Shown: positions 49,511-61,200, numbered from the stretch's first letter. The stretch: DNA of 64,000 bases from Trochalopteron elliotii (GCA_024734555.1 JANPWX010000073.1:1922465-1986464); one strand, 5' to 3'. Notes: generated by a model not told the origin, from the sequence alone. Made by a program: numbers and translations.

Positions 49511-49582
49511 ATGGGGAGCGCGGCCCGCGGCTCCCTCCGCGCCCGCCGCCGCTGTGGTGCCGAGCTGCCGTCTCACGAGTAA
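49511..49582 (+). other. Possible uORF upstream of LSAMP (23 codons)
   Basis: ATG at 49511 (context gagggATGG) opens a 23-codon frame rich in Arg, Ala and Gly that stops at TAA (49580-49582). If the LSAMP transcript starts upstream of 49511, this would be the last AUG before the main start. No ATG occurs between its stop and 50145. The stop overlaps a GTAAGG donor-like site (GT at 49579-49580). The peptide has no recognisable homologue, and it may not be transcribed at all. Confidence 0.3.
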
Positions 49583-50144
49583 GGCTCCCTCCTCCCTCTC
49601 TCCCTCTCTCCTCCTCCTCCTCCTCCCTCCCTCCCTCGCTCCGCCTGGGAAAGTGGGTGAGGAGGGAGCGCGGGGCTGGAGGCTGCACAGCCACAGGACT
49701 ATCCCCTCCCGCATCCCGGCGGCACAGGATTCTTCTTGTTCCTTTTTTTTTTTTTTTTTTTTTCCCCACCTCTCTTCATCACTCTAAACGGGTCGATTTA
49801 ATTGTTAATATTTCGTAGTTATTTTGCTACTTGACTTTTTCGTCTTGCTTATTCTCCCCCCCCGCCCTTTTTTTTATTTGAAGGTTCTGCTAAGACTTTT
49901 TTTTTTTTGAAAGCCTTAAAAAAAAAAAAAAGGCAAGGAAGGGAAAGAAGCCAGCAAGAGACTGAAAAGAGCAAGAGAAAGTGGCAGCTGAGAAGGACTG
50001 TGAAATCACCTCCCCTTTCTTGGGCTGTCGATCAGAGCGAGAGTTGTACATTATTATTATTGTTTTTCTTTCTACATCTGTCTGTCCACATACACGGGCA
50101 GGGAAAGAGACAAGTACTGACAGTGAAACTCGACGAGACCAGCC
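49583..50144 (+). other. Probable LSAMP 5' leader / core promoter-proximal DNA, AUG-free
   Basis: This is the stretch between the CpG island core and the start codon. It begins with a (CTCC/CTC)n pyrimidine tract at 49586-49640, has a T21 run at 49743-49763, and carries an inverted repeat of T12 (49897-49908) and A14 (49918-49931) around a 9-base loop. The rest is purine-rich. There is no ATG anywhere in it, which suits an efficiently scanned 5' UTR. Part or all of it is probably transcribed, but the start site is unknown. Confidence 0.6.
49586..49640 (+). repeat. Homopyrimidine CTCC/CTC tract
   Basis: The run is almost pure C and T on the + strand, with irregular CTCC, CTCT and CTC units. 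The complementary strand is GGA-rich. Such tracts can form triplex (H-DNA) or GGA-type quadruplexes and are often nucleosome-poor in promoters. A second, looser pyrimidine-rich region spans about 49175-49435. Confidence 0.8.
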
Positions 50145-50299
50145 ATGGTAGCAAGGGCTCAGCCTGATCGGAAACAATTACCGCTGGTCCTACTGAGATT
50201 GCTTTGCCTTCTCCCTACAGGGCTGCCAGTCCGCAGCGTGGATTTTACCCGAGGTACCGATAACATCACCGTGAGGCAAGGGGACACAGCCATCCTCAG
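50145..50299 (+). CDS. LSAMP: LSAMP first coding exon (partial gene, signal peptide plus start of Ig domain 1)
   Basis: This exon encodes the N-terminus of limbic system-associated membrane protein, a GPI-anchored IgLON adhesion molecule of the neuronal surface that acts in axon guidance and neurite growth. The translation starts [20 protein letters not shown], and I recognise it as the LSAMP leader. Residues 13-24 form the hydrophobic signal-peptide core. Cleavage is expected near residue 28, as in the mammalian protein. The mature part continues [20 protein letters not shown] and carries the NIT glycosylation sequon at Asn40, in the first Ig domain. The ATG has a strong context (G at -3, G at +4), and an in-frame TGA lies 21 bases upstream (50124-50126), which fixes the start. 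The exon holds 51 codons plus AG and ends at CAG|GTAGGG, so intron 1 is phase 2 and splits an Arg codon. The remaining exons lie beyond the window. Compared with the human protein as I recall it, only a few residues near the N-terminus and one Asn-to-Thr change differ. Confidence 0.96.
50199..50220 (+). promoter_or_regulatory. Candidate internal 3' splice site within LSAMP exon 1
   Basis: Inside the signal-peptide coding sequence, a pyrimidine-rich tract (ttgctttgccttctcccta) runs directly into CAG|GG, a near-ideal acceptor. A tactgag branch-like motif starts at 50191. Use of this site would make the exon begin at 50221 and keep the LPVRSVDF end of the leader and the mature protein. The incoming exon would have to supply one base of the split codon (phase 1). 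Mammalian Lsamp is reported, as I recall, to use an alternative distal first exon with a different leader, which would fit. That this site is used in this species is inference. Confidence 0.5.
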
Positions 50300-50305
50300 G
50301 TAGGG
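50300..50305 (+). other. LSAMP: LSAMP exon 1 splice donor (phase 2)
   Basis: The sequence CAG|GTAGGG at the exon end is a good match to the 5' splice-site consensus. It falls exactly where the protein alignment to LSAMP requires the intron, just before the Cys of the first Ig domain. Reading on into the intron leaves the LSAMP sequence at once. Confidence 0.92.
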
Positions 50306-51459
50306 CATTTTGCCAACTTTTCCTCTTCTGTGTGTGTGGATCTATATGGCCATGTATGCGACGTGTGCGTGTGACGTGACACAGATTTGTGTGTATATGT
50401 CTCTGTGAGAGTGTGTGTTGTTTTACCTCTCAAACTGCAGCAGCAGCAGCTGCTACAAACAGGCTCTGCGTGTGTGTTTGTGCTTTAATGTGAAAAAATT
50501 GCGAAGGTTTTGAACACTTCTTGCCACACTGTCCTCTGTGTAGTGCTCTGGATCGAAAGAATTTCAGTGGGGAAAGATCTGCTTGTGTTAGCCAGCTCTT
50601 GTGAACGTACACTTTCCACCAGCCCTGCAGTATCAATAGAGGAATCGAAAAGGGATCCAACTGTGCTTGCCAGATGTTCCATTGATCTTCCCATGCTTCT
50701 TTTTGTACATATGCAAAAACTTTATCCCTGGTGCTGCCAGAACTCTCAGGCAAGTTCTTTTGGGAAGCTCTTGTCTTTTAATTTTATTTATTTATTTTTC
50801 TGCCCTGTTGGGAGGGAAGATGGAAGCAATAGTTGAAAAGGCTGGTGAAAAAAATGGTGTAGCAAGTCTGACATTTACGAAGATTGTATCTTAGTGTGTT
50901 GGGTTTTTTGCAGGGCTAAATAAATGGGTGTATGCTGTGTCTGTGTGTCTGGTTGTGATGAGGACATCCTTGGACATGAAACCTTGCTTACTGGCACTAT
51001 TGAGTGTTATATTTCTGGTTTCATTGTGCAGGTTTTCCAAAGGTACTTCTGACACTACTTGGGCTTTCAGTTAGGAGTGTCCCAAATAGCTGAACTGCAG
51101 TAGTCTTTTTCCTGTAGGTTTCTTTTTTTCAAATTCTGCCTTGCTCAACTTACCTGCATTAACTCCCCTACCGAAGGAAAATTCTGTATGTGTGAGTGTG
51201 CACACTGTGTGTTATGCCTGTAAAACTACTGGGTGCAGTTTAAAATAAGTGTGTGATCTGTATGAGGAGCTGATAGTGCACAAACCCTGAAGCATCAAGG
51301 GAGCAATCCCCTAGTAAAGCTAACAGCAGCAGCAAAGTTTTCTTTCTCTTTCTGTGAAATAAATCCTGCTGGATGTCACCAAATGCTCTGCTACACGATC
51401 CCCCGTGTCCTGCATCCCTCCCATTTAATGATAGAGGGAAGAAGGATGCTGGAAGAGGG

Positions 51460-51460
<1 letters not shown>

Positions 51461-51510
<50 letters not shown>
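51461..51510 (+). repeat. (TG)25 microsatellite
   Basis: Fifty bases of uninterrupted TG dinucleotide lie in LSAMP intron 1, about 1.2 kb after the splice donor. A perfect repeat of this length is expected to be length-polymorphic and could adopt Z-DNA. Confidence 0.97.
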
Positions 51511-51513
<3 letters not shown>

Positions 51514-54500
51514 AGGCATATCGCTTCGGTCGCCTCCCATGTCCTCGGTTGTTTTGATCCTGGAATATCCATTCAGCAGCTTCCATTCCCCAGCTCTCCA
51601 GACTTGTTAACTTGAATGTAAGATTTATCCACACGGAGTAATAGGATTTACAGAGTAATTCATCTGCCTTGCATATGCAGTGGAAGCGGTTTAGATTCGA
51701 CATGGTAAACACCTAACAAGGGGTGTTGCCTCTGACTCCAGCTTCTCCACTCTCTCCTCCACTCACTACCAATTCATATATCCCATTAACCCTTTTCTGA
51801 CAGGACTCCTAGCTGATATATCCCGTTTTTAAAGGCAAATCGCTTCCATCAATCATTTATTTTGGAGGGGTTGCTCAGACAGATGTTTGCCAGCATATGT
51901 TTGGTACATGCAGCAGCAGCAAAGTCATTAAGCTCACTTGCCCAGACAGGGGTCACTAGATTTCTATTTCCCACTTAACCTTGGAGCTTTTCAGTTTATC
52001 TAGATGCTGTGTGCTAAAGCTGCATTTGCAGCCGAGAGGGCTAAGAGGATGGTGGAGATGGTGCCTGCAAGTGCTGTGTGTAAAGCGTTCTTTCATCAGC
52101 AAGCTCCACGGGGCTGCATGGGAGAGTGGTTTCAGTGATTGCATGTGGCTTGCCAGTGTTATGTCAGGCACTACAATAAAACACCTGAGTGAAGTGATCC
52201 AGCTGTGTCAGCCAGATGTGTGCCAAGTGACACAGTCTGCAGAAGCAGCACACCACCCGGCCATGTAAATGCTTGCCCCGGGCAATTCTGTGTTCCTGGC
52301 AGGCTGCATTTCTATCAGAAGTGACTGTGGCCAGTGCACAGGCTGTACCTTTTTCCTTCAGCTGCCTTCCTAAGCTCTTTAAGCAGATCTGGCCAGCTAC
52401 GTGCTTTTCACATTTCCTAGGAAGGGCAGCTGTCTCCTCTCCCTGGGACCAGACCCTGGGAATTTCTGGGATATTTCAGTTCCTCCTTCAGACAAGAAGT
52501 AGAAACCAGGCTGTACTGGGAGACAGACTGCCACATGAAACTGGAAGGTGTGAGACTTTCCTATGTCCCACAGACTTTAGGGCCTGCGGGATAACATTTC
52601 ATGTCCTCTGTTTTAAAGCAAAGGTTTGTTTGCTAACTTCCCCCTTGCTGTTTTGTTGACCCTCCAAAACATAACTCACTTTAGGGCAGCCTTGTTTTGA
52701 AAAACTCCCAGTGCCTTACTCTCCCTGTCTATATGTACACTATGACAACAGAAGGAAAAGAGCTAGATGGGGGAAAAAACCCCACAAAAACCAAAAAAAA
52801 CCAACCTCCATTAGACGATCTATACTAACCATGTTCAAAGCAGAACTTTATATCCACAGGGAGATAGGTAAGAGTTTTCTATACATGGATCATATCACCT
52901 ATCTTTGCTAAACATCTGCTTCAGAGGGATTGTGCAGCATCATTTTACCAGTGCCCAGTAGCTCCTGTAGCTTGAAGGGAAATTAAAGTGTAGGAGGGAG
53001 AAAAAATGATATGCAGTTAGAGAGAAATAAAAGCAGTATACATAGTGATAAGATAACTAAAAACATTTTGTTCCTGTAAATTGTGATGCAAATCATTCAG
53101 CAAATCACCAAGGACAGGATATTCTAAATGAGTCTTCCTCTTTGGGGCCTTATATATTTGTATATAGGGTTACTCTTGTAGGTGGAAGAATGGGTGGGTG
53201 GACTGATCTATGAAGTGGAGAAAAATAGTTTATTATAAGCCCTAATGTCCCTAAAGGAAGCCAGTCCTCTGAAGCTTCATCTGCAGCTTGTTACTCAGAA
53301 CAGAATTATTCTGAAAAGTTTGGAGATGACTTTTTAAAGCTATAGCATTTAAAATATTCCCTCAGCGTGGGACTATTAAAATATGTCCCTAACTCTAAAC
53401 TGGCTCATCTCCTAAATGACCTGGCAGCAGATTTGATTCATTTGTCGGCCTTGCTGAAGGTTGATGACTCTTAGCGAGTATTTGGCATGGGGAAGTTAGG
53501 GAATTGCAGAGAGAATAAAAATAGCTCATGATAGACTGTCCACAGGGAAAAGGGTAATGGTCTGCTCCTTAGAGCAAGGCAGAAAAGAGAGGAGAGGTCT
53601 GAGAGCTGCAACAGGTGAGAAGGGCTGAGCAGAGTTGCTGGTGTTTGTCCAGCTGCAACCAAGGAAAGAGGGTAGGATGTTTCAAAGATGACACTGTATA
53701 TTGGTGAGCCTGTCAGACTTACTAAGGTTTCATTTCTCTAACTCTGTCCTTAGCAAGTGAAGAAGGGCACTGAACCTTGAGTATTGAGAGGGAACTTTGG
53801 CTATAGCTCCTGCCGATGTCTTGCTTTCAAGATTACAATCATGAACTTGTTAGGTTTCGTGTGCAATTTCCCTCCTTGGTGTTAGGAAAAGAAGAAAATA
53901 ATATCCAAACAAGAAATGCACAACATATTCCCCCAACTAATTCAAACAGGAAAAGGAAAACAGTTTCCAACTCCAAATCTTCTCTCTGTTTACCTGCCTT
54001 CATCATCCTTTCCCACCTCATTTGCTCTGCACATGTTGGGTAAACAAAGGCAAGTACACCCTGTGCTCTGTAACACACTTCCAGCCTAGGGAAGGGGATG
54101 AGGAATAAGAGGATATTGGCTAAGCTGGGACATGTGCAGTAATGAAGGGCAGCTGCTCAAAACTGGGAAGGAAAGGAACTGTGCTTCTGTGTTGTGTTTG
54201 GCCCTCTGGATGGTTTAAAAGCAAAATGGCAGTAGGGAGTCCATGTTATGGGATCAGGTACCTGTATGGCGTGTTGGGGAAAGATCAGCTGCCTCAGGAA
54301 CCACCGCAGCAGTTCACCTCAAAGTGCCTGCAAAGAGCTCATCTGAGGGTGTCAGTGGGACTTGCAGGTTGCGCAGAGATTTTAGAAGTCCTGGCACAAG
54401 TGCAGATTTAGCCTTTAAAAACTCCTGGAATGGAGCTCATCACCAGCTGGAACCAAAATGGGTCATATCTCCATTCCAATCTGTTCCGTTATACCAGTAC

Positions 54501-54719
54501 AAATCCACTAAAGCCCAAGGGCAGAGCCAGAAATATTCCATTTGTCTTTGGGGCAGATTCCCAGGGACTGCTAATAAAGAGGTACAAGTGACTCATACAG
54601 GGCGTAAGCTTCTGAGCACTGCTCAGATGATGTTCAGCCTTTGGAGAACTGGGATCTCGCCAAGGCCAGAATTTGGCTCATTGCTCCTGAGTTTTTCCAA
54701 GCATCAACTTTTCATCAAG

Positions 54720-55270
54720 AATTAAAATAATCTGATACTGACATACAGATGAAAACCAACATTTGACTGAGCGTGCATTTTTCATTTTTACCAGGTATTT
54801 TAAAATAATGTAAAGTTTCAGGCTGATAGCACATTTAGGAACATCCATCCTAATGGGTACTTAGTTTCTTCAAGTTGCATGTGTCAAAGGATGGGCTAGA
54901 ATCAAATTACCAGCAGTAATGACAGTGCCGTTGGCATAATCCTGCAGTATAAGCAATTTATGCAAACTCTGTTCTTGGCCTCCCAGTATTTTGCTGGTAT
55001 GTTACACATGGAACTGTGCTAGAGGACAAAGGCACCTCAGGCAAAATAGCAACACAACATCACAACAAAGTTTATGCCCTATACCGTCATTTTAAAAGAA
55101 AAGTAAAAGCTGTTCAGATTACACTTATAATTAGCATATGATTTATAACAGGGAGCGCTGAGCTGAGCCCTTTGCTTGAAATGAGAATAGGCATGTTCAA
55201 ACATATAATGCCACATAATAATACAGTCTTGGCAGTAAAAGTGTAACCTTGATTATTAGTGGTATTGTTG
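54720..55270. promoter_or_regulatory. Candidate conserved noncoding element in LSAMP intron 1
   Basis: The block is free of simple repeats and recognisable transposons, is AT-rich, and is dense in homeodomain-type TAAT/ATTA cores. An example is cacttataattagcatatg near 55120-55140, and a TAAT core recurs at 55208. Octamer-like tatgcaaa lies near 54960. This texture is typical of developmental enhancers in introns of neural adhesion genes, but conservation cannot be tested here. Confidence 0.3.
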
Positions 55271-58200
55271 TGGCACTTAGAGGCCACCACTAGGTTGAGG
55301 CACCCTTTGTATTAAGTGCCCTGTGAACAGAGAGTGAGAGATCCCCCTCCTCTGCAGGGCGGGCAGGCTATTAGCTGGGATGGACCCAGCCTGGGGATGG
55401 GCAGGAGGTGAGGGGACTCCCCCAGGGTGGCTGGCAGGGCTCAGGCACACCCAGCTTAGTGACCTATCCATTAGCCTGGGTTGCCTTTTGGCTCAGCCAC
55501 AAAACAACCCAGAAAATGTGACAAATGAGGATTCCCTGGTACGTCCTCATCCACACTGGTGTTGACTAAAAGTCCCAAGTCTGTACAAAGACCCTCCAGT
55601 CTGTACAAACCCTTCACTATCAATTCCAGTGTCCACGTGTCGAGACCCGGTAAGTCGAGATCTGTGCAAACTGCTGATTCTTTCCTTCAAATGAAAAATA
55701 AAAATGTATAAATGTAGTAACAGATGATGTTGCAAAACTTCCAGCTCTGGCAGCAGATGGTGCCATTATATGAAGGCACACATTCATCCATAGATATGTG
55801 AGTATGTGTGCATACATATGATAAAGGAAGTTGCAATATGTGTATGGTCAAAGGCTGGCAATCATTATCTCTCCTTATACACCCACATTATTTTTATATG
55901 GTGTTCCCAGAGGAAAGGGGGCCCTTTGTGAGAAGATGCTTTCTGCAAGGTGGAACTAACCAATCACAAGGAAAAGTGGAATGGAAATTAGAAAAGGAAA
56001 GGCTTTCTTTGGTGAAATGATGCATGTTTAATAACACTGTACGTATATTTTGCATTCAGAGAGATGGAGAGACAGTATTGAACTGTATGGCTTTAACCTC
56101 CTCCCCTGAGTTTGCACACACACTTCAGTTTGCAACTAAGTACCATATGTTTTCCTACTTATTTGGCATTATAATTTATATAGTACTACGTGTTACCTGA
56201 AGTGGCTCAGAGTCGGTATGTCTTCCACTCCCCTCCCCAGCAGGTCATGAGGAAAGACCTATTCTTAAAATAGCTCATAGTTACTGGAATTTGCCATCTC
56301 ATAACTATAAGTTTTCAAAATATATATTACACATACCTGCCCTTTATATCCAGACCCACGGGCATCTGATTCTGACAGATCTGCGGGGCCACAGCTTGCT
56401 GCTGATGCAGCGGCAGGGCTTCAACAGGCTCACTGTGAGGCTGAATATAGCCATTTTCATTGAAGTTACCTAGTTTTGTTGTCCATCAAAATTCACTCTG
56501 GTTTGTGTGAACCCGTGCTCTGCTGGAGTAAGCGCAATGGAGGGCACAAAGGTGAAGCCAGGAATTTACTGAGTTTTCTTTTACTGTTCTCTTGCTGAAG
56601 AAAAAACGAATGTGATTTTCAGCTGAATCTGACACCAAAGCATTTGCTTCAGGCTTCGAGCACATCTAACGTGCCTAGTTTTATGGTAAGTAATGGGAAC
56701 TAATAATGATGAGTTTCACCTCTGCCTAGAAAACAGCTATTTCAAAATAATCTGAATCGCCAGTCTCCTCTGTGCTCGTATATTTCTGCAGATTTTTATT
56801 AGGAGCAACTTGGTTGTGTGGGAGATGCCAGCTGTGATCCTAGAGTTCTCCCACTGTGCTCAGCCCTGTGCAAAGAGAGGAGAAATAGCACTGCCACAGT
56901 TCTATTGATTTCACTGGAGTTGGGCTTCCTCGGTCCCAGACAACTTGATGGAAATGAGCCCACTCACACTGGGCTGGCATTCAGCAGATACTTTGCAATA
57001 GCACATCTGTATGAAATTTGGGAGGTGTGTGCTTGTGTGTGCCTGTGTGCAAGGGTATGTTTCCCTGTTTGCTCCCATTTAAAAGTGGAAAGTGTTTTCT
57101 TGTATATAGTTGGACAAACGTTCATATACTTTGTAAAGTTGCCACGCAACTGAGAGGCAGCACTGGCAAATGGACTGGATAAGGGTCTGCTTACTTGGAG
57201 GTCTCTGTGGCTTTTTCCAATTCTTGGACCTCAGTAATCCTCACTAATGCTGGAAGTGTCCTTTTGTTTCAGTGTGTTTCAGTTGCTACAGCTGTTAAGG
57301 AAAAAAAGCAGCAAGTATATTGCAACAGAATATAGCATCTTCCTCTTCTGAGGCTCAGTGATTAACACCACTGTAGATCTGGCCAATACTGTCCCTTTCC
57401 AGCAGTAACCTGAACCACTCTCACTAATTTGCATTTCCCTGGCAGAGGGAAGGAGTGAAAACTTCGACAGAGCAGGGAGGCTTCTCTCCTGCATACACCC
57501 CTCCTGCTGTCCTGTAAGAACCCAGACATGTTTGAATGGTTTCTCATCACAGATGCTCTCCTTAGATAGTTTCCTAGATTTATGAGGGAAAGGGAAAGGC
57601 CAAGAGGGCTCCAGCTCCCCCTGTGTCAACCTCTGTGCTGTCCACTTGGAAAACAAAAGGGGAATGGTCACACCACTGTGCAGCTGCTACTCGTGGTGCC
57701 ACTGCGTCCTCTCCTCTCAGGGTCAGCAGGATCACCCTGGAAATGCTTGGAGATGCATGGTTGAAGATGCACCACTGTCAGTGTCCCTAACATGGTATGA
57801 ATTAGTGTATCAGTGAGAACAGTGCCCTGCCAGGGAGGCCAGTGGTGATGCTTTTCCAGTGTAGGAAACCACGGATACTTTAACCAGGAATACAATAGTA
57901 CCTGTATGGCAGCTACCTCAGTGTTCTGCTTCCTCCCTCCATCCCAAGTTGATTGTCCACCCTCACACCGTGAGACCATGATTTGGAGCTGCACATCCAG
58001 TCACCTTTCATGCCTTCCTCTGCAAACAAAACCCATGTTGAAATCCACTGGCAGGCACCATCCATGACTTTGAATAGTAAATACAAATCTCGCCTTTTGC
58101 CTCTCTGTCTCTCTCTCTCTGTTATTAAGCTGACAGGCACTTAGCCAATTATCCAGTCGTCGTCTCAGCTGTATTTATGAAGGAGGAAGAGACAACTCGC

Positions 58201-61200
58201 ACAGCTCTTGTCTTCAGGGCTTCAGCTGAGTCTCCCCTGTGTGCTGTAGCATTTCCCCTTGTCTGAGCTGCTTAAAATACAGAGGAAAAGAAACCAGTGA
58301 AGGGGTTTAGTTGAGAAGAGGGATGGGGGAGTAGAGATGGGGAAAGAGGTCTGCTCCCCCAGACCAGGGGCACACCAGAGCTGTCATTGTTTGGCACTGC
58401 TTTTGTGTTTAAATTTGGCAGAGCTCACATGCCTTTGTTGCATAAGGTTGCAATGGATGGGGAATGCAGCGGCTGTGGGTGCTTGCAAAGTCCTTTTGCA
58501 AGGATCAAAAGTCAGGAACTATGGGGTGGCAGATTGTGAGTCTGTGCCTAAAAGTGAGGGAGTCACATGTACTTGGGGATGTGGTGTGAATCTGTGACTT
58601 GGATCCAGGAACCACCTCTAATCCCCGATGCAGTACTGCGCCTAGAACATACAGCCTGCGCTGGCTCAAGTGTTTACTCCAAACAGCAAAATTCAGGCAA
58701 ATAGCACTGAAGTGTTCTGTGAATACTTTCATGAATGTTAAAAATGAATTCACTTTGGCTGCAGCTGTGCTTCCTTTGTGTGTGTGCATGTGCATCTTCT
58801 TTTCTCTCCCCCTTGTGAATAATCTGAGTGGATGAGTTTTCCTTGCCCTGGCGTTCATGGACAGAACATTTTTAAAAGGTCCATAGATGAGCAAAACAAG
58901 GCTCTAGCAGCAACTTCTGCAGCTGGAAGCACTGTCTGTACAGATTTGCAGGCATGTGCCCCTGCCTCACCTTAAACCAAGACACTAATTTTGTGAGTAT
59001 GCCTGCGGTGCTTTTGATATATATTTATGTCAGGTGATGCTTAGGGAGCACTGGACATGGTTCTTGCAACCCCTCATAGGAGCCCAGGCATAAAAGCAGT
59101 CGAACAAGTGAGATGTAGAGCTGATCACAGCTTGAGCCACAATAATTTATGTGCATGTGACAAGAGAAAATTACCTTTAAACTCTGCACCCAACCAATCA
59201 ATCTTGCAGAAGCCTGTTTTTGCTCGAAAAGGTGCCTCAGGCCAAGCCTATCAAGCTCAGAAAAAGAAAGGTTAAAATGTTCCAACATCATTATCTCTTC
59301 CTTTTCCTTTGGAGGAGAGGAACCACAGTGACAAAGCCTAGCTGACTCTTTCACACCAGTTCCTTTGTAGTGAGTTTCATTCCCAGCCCAGATTCCCAAC
59401 TGGAGTCAGCAGGAATTTGTCCATGGTCAGGCCCAATGCTCATCTCGTCAGAGAACAGAAAGGAAGGCATGTGACAGAGAGGACCAGGCACAAATAAGCG
59501 TATTGGAATTGGAACATGCTTGAGAGGGGAGGAAAACGTTACCACTGCAAGGAAGCAATTATTGAGTGCTGCAGGTAGCACAAGTATGCTAGGAAGCCCC
59601 CATCTGTTCCAGGGTGTCCTCTGAGCTTGGAGAAAAGTGAGATTCCAGGAGTGATTACTCCCTAAAAAATTATTGTCCCCTCTCTGCCAAGTATGATGTA
59701 ACATGATCCGTAGTCTCCATCCCTGCAGCAACAGAGCAGAGAGCCTGCACCAGCTGAGGCAGCTGTTTATTGGGGATTCACAGGGGAAGGGGTGTTTGAC
59801 CCTCCCTCCTTCTATGAGCAGGGACATGTGTGGGCTGTGATTTAGTGGGCCATGTTTGTCCCTTTGGTGCAGGCAGGTTTATTAGCAGTTCTCTCGAGTC
59901 AAAGGACAAGGGGAGGTTTTAAGCTGGTGGAAGAGGACGGGGAGGGTCTGTTACAGCCTGCCCTCCCCCCTTTTCACATTTGCTGTCCCCTTAGCCTTTG
60001 CATGCTGGTTAAATAGGGGTGGTCCTTCCACAACCCCCTGAAATTTCTCAGGCAGGTTCTGTCCCTTGTCTCCAGCTCTTCAGACTGGCCCTACAGTGTA
60101 TTTATTTTCTCTTCCTACACAGAATGCCTGGTGCATATATGTTCTGTGAGCTCACAGAAAGGGCGTGTGTAGGAGGGCTAGTAAGAAGTTGGACTGTGTC
60201 ACCAGTAAAGCTCTTTCTCTTCCTAGCAGAAATATAGCTGGATGCCTTTTGCATCCCAGTGATGTGTATCTCCTGCTTTCAGTTGTAATCCAAGTTGGAA
60301 ATGGAGTGGTAGGAGATCCCGTTCATTTATGAGGTGATTGACAGGCAAGAGCTTAGGCTGCAGGCTGGTGTGAAAGCCACCTTGCTGCTGTCAGCAGAGG
60401 AACACACTGCAGTGCGTTCTTGGTGTGCTGTGATTCTACTCCTGGAACTTGGAAGGAGGCAACTGGGGGCTTTTTCTCCCCCTGTTGTAGCTCTTTCTTG
60501 GGTGGGAAGCTTGACACTTGTGTTGACGCTCACACGGGGTGACACATCAGCGCTGGGATGCGGATCTGAGATTTTCTTGTGCAAGTGGCAAAGAAGGCAG
60601 ATGCATTTAAAAGACAATGCTGGTGCAATGTTAGGGAAAGTTCTCAGTGTTCAAATTGCCAGACCTCTCTAACCTTGAAGCATCAGGACTGTAGCTGGTG
60701 AGTTATGATAATTTCAGCTAGATTTGTCCATTGCAGAAGCTGTAGAAACTTTGGAAATAGCCCCATGTTTGCCCCTTGTTTGGCATGAAACCATAAGATG
60801 TTACAGAAAACTAAAGCCAGCTGCTGGTGCTGTAACAGGGATGTTCCTTGGTGCTGGTCACTCTTTATTAACCTCCTGTGGCACTTCTTTTTGTAGGACT
60901 GTGTCTCTGAAGCTTTGGTGAAAACCCACACATCTTGGCTGCTTTTACACTTAAGGGAAACCTGAGATTGGCATCCATAATCAGGAGCAGAAGGTGCTGC
61001 AGGCAATCTGTCTTCCTTGCACTGCATTAAACCCATTTTTGTTTTTTCAGTTAAATATCAAATTATCTGTCCACCCACACATCCTCCCCACTGCATCAAG
61101 TGTGGTTAGGGATGGGCCATCTGTAGGACTTTTACCTGAGTAAGGGGGTCCACGGGGGTTCTTGCGTAACAGGCTTCATGCGTATTCATTGGCCTTTAGA

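Larger units (their letters stand above)
48540..49740 (+). promoter_or_regulatory. CpG island, probable LSAMP promoter
   Basis: CpG density and GC content rise sharply from about 48540, against an AT-rich background on both sides. The richest parts are 48750-48950 and 49400-49580. GC-box (SP1-type) sequences occur at about 48811-48820 and at 48941-48948 (GGGGCGGG). There is no convincing TATA box; a weak atataca lies at 48981-48987. The island ends about 400 bases before the LSAMP start codon on the same strand, so it most likely drives that gene. The transcription start site cannot be placed from sequence alone. The long open frames in both strands here (up to 243 codons) are low-complexity Pro/Ser/Arg translations of GC-rich DNA and not genes. 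Confidence 0.8.
50300..54719 (+). other. LSAMP: LSAMP intron 1, 5' part
   Basis: This is intronic by position. The first 120 bases are GT-rich, with a CRE-like TGACGTGA at 50372-50379 and a short CAG run at 50437-50449. The (TG)25 microsatellite is at 51461-51510. A 160-codon open frame at 54243-54725 (+) has no recognisable family and is likely to be chance. I see no exon, RNA gene or clear transposon here. Confidence 0.8.

Noticed and set aside
49087..49818. 243-codon open frame on the + strand near the LSAMP promoter
   Set aside because: The translation is low-complexity Ser/Pro/Leu/Arg from CT-rich promoter DNA, with no domain. Antisense frames in the same place are equally long and equally meaningless.
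49907..50167. 86-codon frame overlapping the LSAMP start codon
   Set aside because: It begins at a non-AUG codon in a homopolymer and lies in a different frame from LSAMP. The LSAMP ATG has better context and clear homology.
51240..51712. Thr-His and Cys-Val repeat peptides around 51461-51510
   Set aside because: They are translations of the (TG)25 microsatellite.
54243..54725. 160-codon open frame in LSAMP intron 1
   Set aside because: It does not resemble LSAMP exon 2 or any Ig domain, and shows no convincing exon borders.
59351..59827. 158-codon minus-strand open frame
   Set aside because: Unrecognised, and random-looking composition within an intron.
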